This document shows positions 17,030 through 25,092 of a stretch of DNA of 64,000 bases, one piece after another. The notes below the pieces were generated by a model. The model was not told where the DNA came from. It made no database searches and worked only from the letters and a program-made list of their open reading frames with translations. The stretch spans positions 52,557-116,556 of the forward strand of contig JAFRPW010000005.1 of assembly GCA_017428945.1 (NCBI GenBank). Reading direction: 5' to 3'. The translations under genes were made by a program, and so were the position numbers. Source of the DNA: Bacteroidales bacterium. GTDB lineage: Bacteria > Bacteroidota > Bacteroidia > Bacteroidales > UBA932. The first letter of the stretch is position 1; each line of letters begins with the position of its first letter.

Positions 17030-19417
17030 TTACACAGGCCAGATGAGTAGACCTATGCGGAAGGCGACAAAGGCGCAGAGCCAGGCAACCAGGATGGTGT
17101 AGAGGCACAGGAGGATGGCCCAGCGCCATTTGCCGGTCTCGTTCTTGATGGCTACGAACGTGGCTATGCATGGGAAGTACAGCAGCACGAAGACCATGTA
17201 GGCAAGTGCCGCGGCGGTAGGGACGGTAGCCTTGAGGGCGGCCTGGAGCTGGGTATCGTCACCCTCCTCGTACTCCTGTCCGTCCTGGGCATACACAACG
17301 CCCATGGTGCTGATGACCAGTTCCTTGGCACCCACTCCGGCAAGAAGGCCCACGTCCATCTTCCAGTTGAACCCAAGCGGCTCCATTGCGGGCTCGACGG
17401 CTTTTCCGATACTGCCTATGAACGAGTGCTCCTGCTGGTATGCGGCGCTTTCTCCGGTATGCCTTGGGAAGTATCCCAGGAACCAGATGGCCACGGAGAA
17501 GATGAGTATGGTGGTTGCCATTTTCTCAAGGTACTGCCGGCCTTTTTCCCAGGTATGGCGCCAGATGGCCTTTCCGGTTGGCATGCGGTACGGAGGCAGC
17601 TCCATCACGAAGGGGAGGTCATCGTCCTTGACGAATTTCCCTATCAGGAGGGCCGATAAAATGGCCAGTACAACGCCCAGCAGGTATATGCCCAAAAGCG
17701 CCGTTGCCGGACTTCCCGGGAAGAAAGCTCCCGCAAAGAGTACGAATATGGGAAGCCGGCCGGCGCATGACATGAAAGGTATGATAGCTATGGTGACAAG
17801 CCTGGATTTGCGGCTCTCTATGGAACGCGTTGCCATAATGGCCGGGACATTGCACCCGAAGCCCATGACCATGGGAATGAAACTTTTCCCGTGAAGACCT
17901 ATCTTATGCATGAGCTTATCCACGATGAAAGCCGCCCGCGCCATGTATCCGCTGTCTTCCATAATGGATATGAAGAAGTACAGGATCATGATGTTGGGAA
18001 GGAACACCAGGACGCTTCCCACGCCGGCAATCACGCCGTCAACAATCAAATCCTTCACCCAACCGTCGGCCATCAGGGAGCCAACCCAGTCTCCAAGCCG
18101 TGCCACCAGCCACTCTATCCAGTCCATGGGATACTGGCCGATGGTGAACGTGGCCCAGAACACAAACCACAGCAGCAGGATGAAGATAGGGAATGCCAGC
18201 CACTGGTTGGTGACTATTGCATCCAGCTTGTCCGTGAGCGTGCAGCGGGGCTTTTCTTCCTGGTAACGGGTATATGTCTCTGCCAGGGCGCCCTGGATGA
18301 ACGCGTATTTGGCATCGACAATGGCGCTTTCCGCATTCGTTCCAAGCAGTTCCTGGATGCGGGCGCTTTCCTCCTGGCGCACCATGGCTATCTCCTGGTA
18401 GTTTGGAAGCGCCTTGAGGGTCTTTTCAACATCCTTGTCCGTTTCAAGGTACTTGATGGCCAGATATCTGGTAGAGTAGCTGGCCTTGATGTCCCTGTTC
18501 TGTCCAATGGGATGCTGGAGGGCAACGATGCTCTTTTCCAGTTCTTTTCCGTGGTTGATATGGATGTGGCGGGCAAGCTTGGTGTCCGGATTTTCGTAGA
18601 TTTTTATTACGGTATCGAAGAGCTCGGGGATGCCCTCGCCGTCACGGCTCACCGTGGGGCAGACAGGGATGCCAAGAAGATGTCCCAGCTGCTTGATATC
18701 CAGCTTGTCTCCCTTGTGCTTGAGCTCATCGTACATGTTGAGGGCCATGACAACCCTCAGGTTCATGTCTATGAGCTGGGTGGTAAGGTACAGGTTGCGT
18801 TCTATGTTGGAGGCGTCAACAACGTTTATCACTACGTCCGGCAGGGTCTCAACAAGGTTTTTCCTTACATAGAGCTCTTCCGGGGAATATGCGCTGAGGG
18901 AGTATGTTCCAGGCAGGTCCACAAGGGTGATCTTGTAGCCGCCGTGCTCAAAGTGTCCTTCCTTGGCATCCACGGTGACGCCGGAATAGTTTCCCACGTG
19001 CTCATGGCTGCCCGAGGCTATGTTGAACAGGGATGTCTTGCCGCAGTTGGGGTTTCCAACCAATGCCACCCGGATCACGTGGCCGCGCTCTTCCGCCACG
19101 TGTGCGAGAGCTTTGTCCAGGCGCTCCTTATCTTCCATATCACCGGGAAGCGCCTGGAGGTGCTCATCGGAAACCAGTGCCTCTCTGGCTTCCTCTTCCG
19201 TAACAACATCTATAAGTTTAGCCTCTTCCCGGCGGAGAGAAACCTTATAACCTATTATTTCATATTCAATGGGATCCTTGAGCGGGGCGTTGAGTACAAC
19301 TTTGACCTCCTTCCCCTGGATAAACCCCATTTCTATCAGGCGTTTGCGAAAGCTCCCATGACCATGCACACGCACAATCACTGCCTTTTCGCCCGTCTTC
19401 AGCTCCGATAGTATCAT
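17030..19417 (-). CDS. feoB: FeoA-FeoB fusion, ferrous iron transporter
   Basis: Start chosen at 19417 (MILSELKTGEKA); the frame is open further upstream but that part crosses the promoter. The 795-residue product has a FeoA SH3-like domain (about 1-75: GHGSFRKRLIEMGFIQG), then the FeoB G domain with Walker motif GNPNCGKTSLFN (about 115-126), switch TVDAKEG and DLPGTYSLSAYSPEE, and then gate/core membrane helices from about residue 380 (PFMSCAGRLPIFVLF). FeoB imports Fe(II) across the inner membrane under anaerobic conditions. FeoA-FeoB fusion is common in Bacteroidota. The gene is alone between repeat elements and has a palindromic promoter. Confidence 0.97.
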   Translation of the reverse strand: MILSELKTGEKAVIVRVHGHGSFRKRLIEMGFIQGKEVKVVLNAPLKDPIEYEIIGYKVSLRREEAKLIDVVTEEEAREALVSDEHLQALPGDMEDKERLDKALAHVAEERGHVIRVALVGNPNCGKTSLFNIASGSHEHVGNYSGVTVDAKEGHFEHGGYKITLVDLPGTYSLSAYSPEELYVRKNLVETLPDVVINVVDASNIERNLYLTTQLIDMNLRVVMALNMYDELKHKGDKLDIKQLGHLLGIPVCPTVSRDGEGIPELFDTVIKIYENPDTKLARHIHINHGKELEKSIVALQHPIGQNRDIKASYSTRYLAIKYLETDKDVEKTLKALPNYQEIAMVRQEESARIQELLGTNAESAIVDAKYAFIQGALAETYTRYQEEKPRCTLTDKLDAIVTNQWLAFPIFILLLWFVFWATFTIGQYPMDWIEWLVARLGDWVGSLMADGWVKDLIVDGVIAGVGSVLVFLPNIMILYFFISIMEDSGYMARAAFIVDKLMHKIGLHGKSFIPMVMGFGCNVPAIMATRSIESRKSRLVTIAIIPFMSCAGRLPIFVLFAGAFFPGSPATALLGIYLLGVVLAILSALLIGKFVKDDDLPFVMELPPYRMPTGKAIWRHTWEKGRQYLEKMATTILIFSVAIWFLGYFPRHTGESAAYQQEHSFIGSIGKAVEPAMEPLGFNWKMDVGLLAGVGAKELVISTMGVVYAQDGQEYEEGDDTQLQAALKATVPTAAALAYMVFVLLYFPCIATFVAIKNETGKWRWAILLCLYTILVAWLCAFVAFRIGLLIWPV

Positions 19418-19437
19418 TCTTGCTTGTTTTGCTGCTG

Positions 19438-19472
19438 CAAAATTAAGGGATTGACGCTCGCGAGTCAATCCC
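19438..19472 (-). promoter_or_regulatory. feoAB promoter with embedded palindromic operator candidate
   Basis: On the minus strand a TTG (19466-19468) is followed after 20 bp by TAATTTTG (19438-19445), which matches the Bacteroidota consensus. A 26-bp dyad with perfect 9-bp arms, GGGATTGAC (19447-19455) and GTCAATCCC (19464-19472), fills the space between the two boxes. A repressor bound there would block polymerase. Iron-dependent control (Fur or DtxR type) is the natural guess for feoAB but is inference. Confidence 0.75.
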
Positions 19473-19495
19473 CATAAGTTGGTATTCTGCCACCT

Positions 19496-19523
19496 CCCGT
19501 CATCCGTGGCCACGGTTTTGGGC
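19496..19523. repeat. Inverted half copy of the 52-bp repeat
   Basis: The complement of this 28-bp stretch (GCCCAAAACCGTGGCC, then ACGGATGACGGG) matches the right half of the unit at 16925 with one difference. It begins at the base next to the stop codon of the small Arc-like gene. The left half of the unit is absent. Confidence 0.8.
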
Positions 19524-19688
19524 TTATTTTTTCTTTCTGCCGGATTTTTTGAGGGCTTCGGAGATTATCCATTGCAGCTGCCCGTTGGTGCTGCGGAACT
19601 CGTCCGCAGCCCAACGTTCCAGAGCTTCCATTGTTCCGGCATCAATCCGGAGGACGAAGCTCCTGACAGCATTTTTGTCCGTGGCCAT
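19524..19688 (-). CDS. Small Arc-like (ribbon-helix-helix) DNA-binding protein
   Basis: A 54-residue reading frame, MATDKNAVRSFVLRIDAGTM at the start and ending in SEALKKSGRKKK. It has the size and pattern of an Arc/MetJ ribbon-helix-helix protein: a short strand (RSFVLRID) followed by two helices (TMEALERWAADEF; TNGQLQWIISEAL). It starts 2 bp after the stop of the SPFH gene, so it is translated with it. I recall the same SPFH-Arc pairing in other Bacteroidales. It could autoregulate the pair; this is inference. Confidence 0.8.
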   Translation of the reverse strand: MATDKNAVRSFVLRIDAGTMEALERWAADEFRSTNGQLQWIISEALKKSGRKKK

Positions 19689-19690
19689 TT

Positions 19691-20623
19691 TTAATATATG
19701 GAACCAGAATTGACCACGGGCTGGGCGGGTTCATCGCCGCACAGAACTACCAGAAGGTTGCTCACCATTGCGGCTTTGCGTTCCTCGTCCAGATCTACCA
19801 CGCCTTCGCTCTTCAGTTTATCCAGGGCCATTTTCACCATACTTACCGCTCCGTCCACGATTTTCTCGCGGGCTGCGATTATGGCATCGGCCTGCTGGCG
19901 GCGGAGCATCACTGCTGCAATCTCCGGTGCGTAGGCAAGGTAGTTGATGCGGGCCTCCACTACGTGAAGTCCTGCCATTGAAAGGCGGTCGTTAAGAGTT
20001 TTAACGAGCTGATTATTTATTTCCTCCGCGTTGCTGCGGAGGGTGAGGTCGTCTGCACTGTCCGGGTTGTCGTAGGCGTAGTTGCCGGCCACCTGGCGGA
20101 GGGCGGCGTCGCTCTGCACGCGCACAAAATACTCAAATGCGTTGGCATAGTTCCTGGAGCCGGGACGGGAGTTTGCGCTCACGGGAGCCAGTGACTGGCT
20201 GTCAATCTCGAACAGGGCCTTGTAGGTGTCTTCAAGTTTCCAGACCACAACCATGCCGATGAGGACGGGGTTGCCGGACTTGTCGTTCACCTTGATGGGC
20301 TCCGGATTCAGGTTGCGGGCACGGAGGGTCACGCTCTTTTTGCCAAGAAGAGGGTTAACCCAGAAGAAACCGGTCATGGTGAAGGTGCCGCTGTACTTTC
20401 CGAAGAACACCAGGACCTTGGCCTCGTTGGGCTCCTGCTTGATGAAGCCGTTCATGCAAAGGGAGAACAGAAGCATCCCTATTATGCCCAGGATGGCGAA
20501 TGTGGCGTCAGAATCTGCCAGGACAAAGCAATATATTGACGCGGCAAAAATGACAAGGACAAACAGCAGGGCAAGAAATCCATTGAAACAGATTCCGTTA
20601 TAGGTGAACTCGTTCTTATTCAT
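19691..20623 (-). CDS. SPFH/Band 7 (stomatin/prohibitin-like) membrane protein
   Basis: Start at 20623 (MNKNEFTYNGICFNG); an in-frame ATG 36 bp upstream lies between the promoter -7 box and this start and is less likely. The 310-residue product has two hydrophobic segments at the N-terminus (about 10-50), then an SPFH domain (RARNLNPEPIKVNDKSGNPV, VVVWKLEDTYKALFEID), and an Ala/Glu-rich C-terminal helix (RRQQADAIIAAREKIVDGA). SPFH proteins form ring assemblies in membrane microdomains. It is followed by the small Arc-like gene. A clear promoter lies 22 bp upstream of the start. Confidence 0.9.
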   Translation of the reverse strand: MNKNEFTYNGICFNGFLALLFVLVIFAASIYCFVLADSDATFAILGIIGMLLFSLCMNGFIKQEPNEAKVLVFFGKYSGTFTMTGFFWVNPLLGKKSVTLRARNLNPEPIKVNDKSGNPVLIGMVVVWKLEDTYKALFEIDSQSLAPVSANSRPGSRNYANAFEYFVRVQSDAALRQVAGNYAYDNPDSADDLTLRSNAEEINNQLVKTLNDRLSMAGLHVVEARINYLAYAPEIAAVMLRRQQADAIIAAREKIVDGAVSMVKMALDKLKSEGVVDLDEERKAAMVSNLLVVLCGDEPAQPVVNSGSIY

Positions 20624-20644
20624 AATAATATCATTTTGATATCG

Positions 20645-20675
20645 CAAAGATATAAGCAAATCCCGACATTTCCAA
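20645..20675 (-). promoter_or_regulatory. Promoter of the SPFH-Arc unit
   Basis: On the minus strand TTG (20673-20675) is followed after 20 bp by TATCTTTG (20645-20652), a textbook Bacteroidota promoter. The start codon is 21 nt further on. The -33 region coincides with the T-rich end of the mdh terminator. Confidence 0.8.
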
Positions 20676-20713
20676 ATAAAAATGAAGGCCTGCCGTAAAA
20701 AAGCAGACCTTCA
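20671..20713 (-). terminator. Terminator after mdh
   Basis: On the minus strand, TGAAGGTCTGC and GCAGGCCTTCA form an 11-bp stem with one mismatch around a 9-nt loop (20683-20713), followed by TTTTTATTT. It lies 21 bp after the mdh stop. Confidence 0.8.
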
Positions 20714-20734
20714 TGAGAACACGTTGCTGAAACG

Positions 20735-21760
20735 CTATTTCTCCGGCTTCATGTGCGGAAGCCTGCGGTTCCAGAGGTATGGATTCATCTTGTGCCATTC
20801 CTCTACGGGAGGGATGATTCCCAGCTTGATGATGGTTTCCCTCATTTCCACAAGATGGTTGTAAGAGGCCTTGAGGTCTGCCATCTCTTCCTTGTTGCCT
20901 TCCGGCAGATAGTAATGGATGCCGGTGGCGTCCATGTATGTTGGCATGGCCATGAAAACGTGGCTGTACTCATGGGTGTCAACATACGTTCCGGAGGGCC
21001 AGGGGAAGTTCTCTCCGCCCTTGATTGCCGCCTCGATAGCCTTCACGGACAGGTATGCGGGGCTCTGGATGGAGCTGCGGCCGCGAAGCTTGATGATCTG
21101 GGCGCCGCCCTGGATGGTGTCGTGCTTGATGGCCTCTATGCGTTCCTTGGAAAGGCCCATGCTGGCGATGGGGGTGCCGCAGATGGTGGCCTTGGACATG
21201 AAGACTGCCATGGACTCGCCGTGACCGCCGTATGTGAAGGCGTTCTCTACGTCCGACTGCCTTACGCCGAACTCTTTTGCAAGGTTGGTCTGCAGACGGG
21301 TACTGTCAAGGGCTGCCAGGGAAGACACGCGGCAGGGACGGAGACCGGAGTGGATGAGGACGGTAAGGGCCGTGACATCGGCAGGGTTGAAGATGATGAA
21401 CACATGCTTTACCTCCGGGCAGTACTTGCGGATGTTGTCTCCCAGGTTTGCTGCAATTTCGCAGTTGCCTTTGAGAAGGTCTTCACGGGTCATGCCCTCC
21501 TTACGGGGTGCACCGCCGGAAGAAATGATGTACTTGGCGCCGGTGAAAGCCTCCTTCGGGTCTGTTGTAGCGGTAAAACGCATGCGGGGGAATGCACTGT
21601 GCTGCATCTCGTAGAGCACGCCGATGTTACCGGGCTCATAGACATCGTAAAGGCAGATATTGGGGGTGAGGCGCAGGATGGCGGCGATTGCGGCCATGTT
21701 GGAACCGATCATACCGGCTGCACCCACTATGACAAGTTTTTCGTCTGTAAGAAAATCCAT
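20735..21760 (-). CDS. mdh: Malate dehydrogenase
   Basis: Start at 21760 (MDFLTDEKLVIVGAAGMIGS); upstream frame would overlap the promoter. The 341-residue product has the Rossmann motif VGAAGMIGSNMA (about 13-24), the substrate motif GGAPRKEGMTREDLLKGN, and FIIFNPADVTA near residue 128. This is the lactate/malate dehydrogenase family form typical of Bacteroidales. It interconverts malate and oxaloacetate with NAD(H), feeding the reductive branch to fumarate and succinate in anaerobes. A TATATTTG -7 box lies about 25 nt before the ATG, and a terminator follows the gene, so it is monocistronic. Confidence 0.93.
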   Translation of the reverse strand: MDFLTDEKLVIVGAAGMIGSNMAAIAAILRLTPNICLYDVYEPGNIGVLYEMQHSAFPRMRFTATTDPKEAFTGAKYIISSGGAPRKEGMTREDLLKGNCEIAANLGDNIRKYCPEVKHVFIIFNPADVTALTVLIHSGLRPCRVSSLAALDSTRLQTNLAKEFGVRQSDVENAFTYGGHGESMAVFMSKATICGTPIASMGLSKERIEAIKHDTIQGGAQIIKLRGRSSIQSPAYLSVKAIEAAIKGGENFPWPSGTYVDTHEYSHVFMAMPTYMDATGIHYYLPEGNKEEMADLKASYNHLVEMRETIIKLGIIPPVEEWHKMNPYLWNRRLPHMKPEK

Positions 21761-21816
21761 AAGTGTTGATGCTTTATTTGGAATTGCAAATATACTAATT
21801 TTCAGCCAAAGATATA

Positions 21817-21845
21817 TTGCAAACACAAAAAAATAGCTATATTTG
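21817..21845 (+). promoter_or_regulatory. Promoter of the structured RNA / PPTase transcript
   Basis: TTG at 21817-21819, an 18-bp spacer and TATATTTG at 21838-21845 place the transcription start near 21852, just ahead of the closing stem of the structured RNA. The spacer is 1 bp shorter than the usual 19-21. Confidence 0.65.
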
Positions 21846-21851
21846 CATGTT

Positions 21852-22005
21852 AATTTTAACCAAAGACATGGAGCCTCCCAGTCAGGTCATATCTAATCAA
21901 TTAGCGGGCGTCGGATCAGACGACCCTCTGTCGCGATTATGTATACAACCCAGCTGCAACCCGGTGCCTCAAGGCATGCGGGCGGTTTCCTCCGTGTGGT
22001 TATAA
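21852..22005 (+). ncRNA. Structured RNA or 5' leader, class not recognised
   Basis: About 150 nt without a plausible gene between a promoter and the PPTase start. Three stems can be drawn: a closing stem AACC + ACATGGAG (21858-21861, 21866-21873) with CTCCGTGT + GGTT (21990-22001), interrupted by a 4-nt AAAG bulge; an internal hairpin GGGCGTC / GACG-A-CCC (21906-21926); and a hairpin CCCGGTGCC-TCAA-GGCATGCGGG (21960-21982) with a GU pair and a bulge. This is a closed multibranch fold like a riboswitch or a small regulatory RNA. I do not see consensus cores of the TPP, SAM, cobalamin, FMN or SRP families. No U-run follows, so a leader of the next gene is more likely than a free RNA. Confidence 0.5.
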
Positions 22006-22017
22006 CCCAAATGCTTA

Positions 22018-22656
22018 ATGGCACTATATTTTAAGAAAGAACTTGAAAACGAAGCCACCATCGCAGTGTGGCAGATAACTGAAACGGAAGATGAGCTCAA
22101 GGAGCTGAGCGCCACCCCCACGGACGAGATGGAAGAAATCTCGTTCATCCAGAGCGAATCCCAGCGCAAGCAGCGCCTTGCGGTGAGAGCTCTTCTGAAC
22201 ACCCTGTTTGACGAAAAAGTATACCTGAGCCACCACGACAACGGCAAACCCTATCTGGAGAACAACCCTGTAAACATCTCCATCACTCATACTGAGAAGT
22301 ACGTCGCCGTAATCCTTCACGACGAGGAAGACTGCGGCATAGACGTGGAATCCCTGGACAGGGACTTCTCCGCCGTCGAGAAAAAAGCCCTCTCGGAAGA
22401 AGAAATCGAAGACCTTGACGATGAAAAGCGCAACGAGCAGCTCGCCATCTACTGGTGCGCCAAGGAAGCCGTTTTCAAACTGCTGAGCCGTTACAGCGTA
22501 GACTTCGCGGAGCAGATAGAGATAGAGCGTTTCCACCCCCGCGGAGAAGGCGAACTGGAAGCCACCTTCGTAGACAAGGACGGTGACGAGGACGAGTTCG
22601 ACCTCGAGTACATGACCTTTGACCGCCACGTTCTTGTGTGGGTGGTGGGAGAATAG
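22018..22656 (+). CDS. 4'-phosphopantetheinyl transferase superfamily protein
   Basis: A 212-residue protein with the Sfp/AcpT signatures in order: GKPYLENN, ISITHTEKYVAV, the Mg-binding GIDVESLDRDF, and WCAKEAVFKLLSR. It moves the phosphopantetheine arm from coenzyme A to Ser of a carrier protein. It could be a second PPTase beside AcpS, serving a dedicated carrier protein; no partner gene lies nearby. The ATG at 22018 is 17 nt after the closing stem of the structured RNA, so that RNA may control it. A strong terminator follows the stop. Confidence 0.9.
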   Translation: MALYFKKELENEATIAVWQITETEDELKELSATPTDEMEEISFIQSESQRKQRLAVRALLNTLFDEKVYLSHHDNGKPYLENNPVNISITHTEKYVAVILHDEEDCGIDVESLDRDFSAVEKKALSEEEIEDLDDEKRNEQLAIYWCAKEAVFKLLSRYSVDFAEQIEIERFHPRGEGELEATFVDKDGDEDEFDLEYMTFDRHVLVWVVGE

Positions 22657-22694
22657 CCCCATTTGGAAAGTATCTAATTTAACAAATCTGTTAT

Positions 22695-22728
22695 AACCCT
22701 GTTAATCAGCGAATTAACAGGGTTTTTT
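22695..22728 (+). terminator. Terminator after the PPTase gene
   Basis: A perfect 12-bp stem AACCCTGTTAAT / ATTAACAGGGTT around a 6-nt loop (22695-22724), followed by TTTT, 38 bp after the stop. Confidence 0.92.
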
Positions 22729-22772
22729 ACGTATTGTTCATAACTTATTTTTCAAATAGATTTTTCTTGTTT

Positions 22773-22780
22773 TATATTTG
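22773..22780 (+). promoter_or_regulatory. -7 element of nrdD promoter
   Basis: TATATTTG matches the Bacteroidota -7 box; no clear TTG is seen 20 bp upstream. The leader of about 95 nt before nrdD includes a perfect 6-bp hairpin CCGGCC-CAT-GGCCGG near 22834-22848, of unknown role. Confidence 0.5.
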
Positions 22781-22881
22781 TTCTCCGGAACCACTGACTT
22801 CCGCTAAACGCAAAGACATAAACCTATGGAAAAGCCGGCCCATGGCCGGTGGTACCATCAACGCCCTATAACGATTTTATT

Positions 22882-25092
22882 ATGGTAAAACGTGTACTTA
22901 AACGCGACGGACGCCACGTCGACTTTAACAATCAGAAGATTGTCGCCGCCATCCTGAAGGCAATGGATGTAACCCCCATCGGCGAAGACATCGTACTTGC
23001 GGCACAGATTGCCCACAATATCTCCACCCTCCCCAAGGAAGAGATGAGCGTGGAAGAAATTCAGGACGTAGTTGAGAACGAGCTTATGAACAGCCCCCGC
23101 AAGGAGGTTGCAAAGGAGTATATCCGCTACCGCAACAAGCGTAACCTGGCCCGCAAGGCAAAGAGCAACGAGATTTTCCAGACCATCATCGACGCCCAGG
23201 TGAACGACATCACCCGCGAGAACGCCAACATGAACGCAGACACCCCTGCGGGCATGATGATGAAATTTGCATCGGAAGCAACCAAGAGCTATGTAGACGA
23301 GAACCTTCTCTCCGACCCCGTCCGCGAAGCCGTTCACGGAAACTACATCCACATCCACGACAAGGACTACTATCCCACAAAGTCTCTCACCTGCATCCAG
23401 CACCCCCTGGACCTCATCCTTGAGCACGGCCTCAAGGCCGGTCACGGCGAGTCCCGCCCCGCAAAGCGCATCGAGACCGCTTCCGTCCTTGCCTGTATCT
23501 CCATGGAAACCGTCCAGAACGAGATGCACGGCGGCCAGGCCATCCCTGCCTTCGACTTCTATCTGGCCCCCTTCGTCCGCAAAACCTATGAAGAGGAAAT
23601 CGACCAGATAAGCCAGATGGAAAACCAGGACTACTCTGACCTCAAGCCTGCCAGGATTGACGACTACATCAAGCACGACCTCGTGGGCCTGCAGGGCAAG
23701 GAGAGGGCAAAGCAGCACGCCATCAACCAGACCGTGAGCCGCGTACACCAGGCAATGGAGGCGTTCGTGCACAACATGAACACCATCCACAGCCGCGGCG
23801 GAAACCAGGTTGTGTTCTCCTCCATCAACTACGGCACGGACACCTCGGCAGAAGGCCGCTGCATCATCCGCGAAATCCTGAACACCACCTACGAAGGCGT
23901 GGGCAACGGCAGCACCGCCATCTTCCCCATCCAGATCTGGAAGAAGAAGAGGGGCGTGAGCTACCTCCCCGGCGACCCCAACTACGACCTCTACAAGTTC
24001 GCCTGCAAGGTTACCGCCCGCCGTTTCTTCCCCAACTTCCTGAACCTGGACGCCACCTACAACCAGGACGATGCCTGGAAGGCCGATGACCCCAAACGCT
24101 ACATCCACGAGGTGGCTACCATGGGCTGCCGCACCCGCGTGTACGGCAACCGCTTCGGGCCCAAGACCTCCATCGGCCGCGGCAACCTGAGCTTCACCAC
24201 CATCAACATCGTGAAACTTGCCATCGAGGCCATGAACGAGGAACCCGAAAGGGATCTCCGCATAAAGAAGTTCTTCCAGAAGCTTGACTGGGCACTTGAC
24301 ATTGCCGCACGCCAGCTCAACGAGCGCTTCGACTTCCAGAAGACCGCCCTCAAGAAGCAGTTCCCCCTGCTGATGAACGGCCTCTGGCTTGGCAGCGAGA
24401 AGCTTGAGGACAACGACCCCGTAGAGTCCGTCCTGAACCAGGGCACCCTTTCCATCGGCTTCATCGGCCTGGCGGAATGCCTGATAGCCCTCGTCGGCAA
24501 GCACCACGGAGAAAGCGACGAAGCCCAGGAACTGGGCCTCAGGATTGTCTCCCACATGGCAGAGAAGATAAACGGCTTTGCCGAGACCTTCCAGCACAAC
24601 TTCACCTTCCTGGCAACCCCTGCAGAAGGCCTCTCCGGAAGCTTTACCAAGAGGGACAAGAAGACCTTCGGCATCCTTCCCGGAATCACGGACAAGGACT
24701 ACTACACCAACTCCAGCCACATCCCGGTGTACTATCACTGCACGCCCGAGCACAAGGCAAAGATCGAAGGCCCCTATCACAAGTACGAGAACGCCGGCCA
24801 CATCTTCTACGTAGAGATTGACGGCGACGCCACCCACAATCCGGAAGCCATCATGCAGATTGTAGACCTCATGGACAAGTACGACATTGGCTACGGCTCC
24901 GTGAACCACAACCGCAACCGCTGCCTGGACTGCGGATACGAGAATTCAGAGGAAGGCCTCACGGAGTGCCCCCACTGCCACGGTCATCACATTGACACCC
25001 TGCAGCGCATTACCGGCTACCTCGTAGGCACCACCAACCGCTGGAACTCCGGCAAACTGGCGGAACTCCACGACAGGGTTGTCCACAAATGA
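22882..25092 (+). CDS. nrdD: Anaerobic ribonucleoside-triphosphate reductase, glycyl radical enzyme
   Basis: Start at 22882 (MVKRVLKRDGRHVDF). The 736-residue product starts with an ATP-cone (about 1-95), followed by the class III RNR barrel (HSRGGNQVVFSSINYGTD; ATMGCRTRVYGNR), a zinc site of two CxxC pairs (CLDCGYENSEEGLTECPHC) and the glycyl-radical loop RITGYLVGTTNRWN at the C-terminus. It makes dNTPs from NTPs without oxygen, using the radical made by NrdG. Together with the absence of a class I enzyme here it points to an anaerobic life. nrdG overlaps its end by 4 bp. Confidence 0.97.
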   Translation: MVKRVLKRDGRHVDFNNQKIVAAILKAMDVTPIGEDIVLAAQIAHNISTLPKEEMSVEEIQDVVENELMNSPRKEVAKEYIRYRNKRNLARKAKSNEIFQTIIDAQVNDITRENANMNADTPAGMMMKFASEATKSYVDENLLSDPVREAVHGNYIHIHDKDYYPTKSLTCIQHPLDLILEHGLKAGHGESRPAKRIETASVLACISMETVQNEMHGGQAIPAFDFYLAPFVRKTYEEEIDQISQMENQDYSDLKPARIDDYIKHDLVGLQGKERAKQHAINQTVSRVHQAMEAFVHNMNTIHSRGGNQVVFSSINYGTDTSAEGRCIIREILNTTYEGVGNGSTAIFPIQIWKKKRGVSYLPGDPNYDLYKFACKVTARRFFPNFLNLDATYNQDDAWKADDPKRYIHEVATMGCRTRVYGNRFGPKTSIGRGNLSFTTINIVKLAIEAMNEEPERDLRIKKFFQKLDWALDIAARQLNERFDFQKTALKKQFPLLMNGLWLGSEKLEDNDPVESVLNQGTLSIGFIGLAECLIALVGKHHGESDEAQELGLRIVSHMAEKINGFAETFQHNFTFLATPAEGLSGSFTKRDKKTFGILPGITDKDYYTNSSHIPVYYHCTPEHKAKIEGPYHKYENAGHIFYVEIDGDATHNPEAIMQIVDLMDKYDIGYGSVNHNRNRCLDCGYENSEEGLTECPHCHGHHIDTLQRITGYLVGTTNRWNSGKLAELHDRVVHK

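Noticed and set aside
17891-19411. A 506-residue open frame on the plus strand opposite feoAB
   Set aside because: It lies wholly antisense to the well-supported FeoA-FeoB fusion, has no recognisable domain, and results from the codon bias of the G+C-rich true gene.
21852-22005. A 62-residue frame from 21817 as a leader peptide gene
   Set aside because: Its start lies upstream of the predicted transcription start and its sequence is Pro/Ser-rich without a family match; the stem pattern explains the segment better.
22858-24909. A 683-residue open frame on the minus strand opposite nrdD
   Set aside because: Val/Gly/Asp-rich mirror of nrdD codons with no motif; nrdD itself has all class III RNR signatures.
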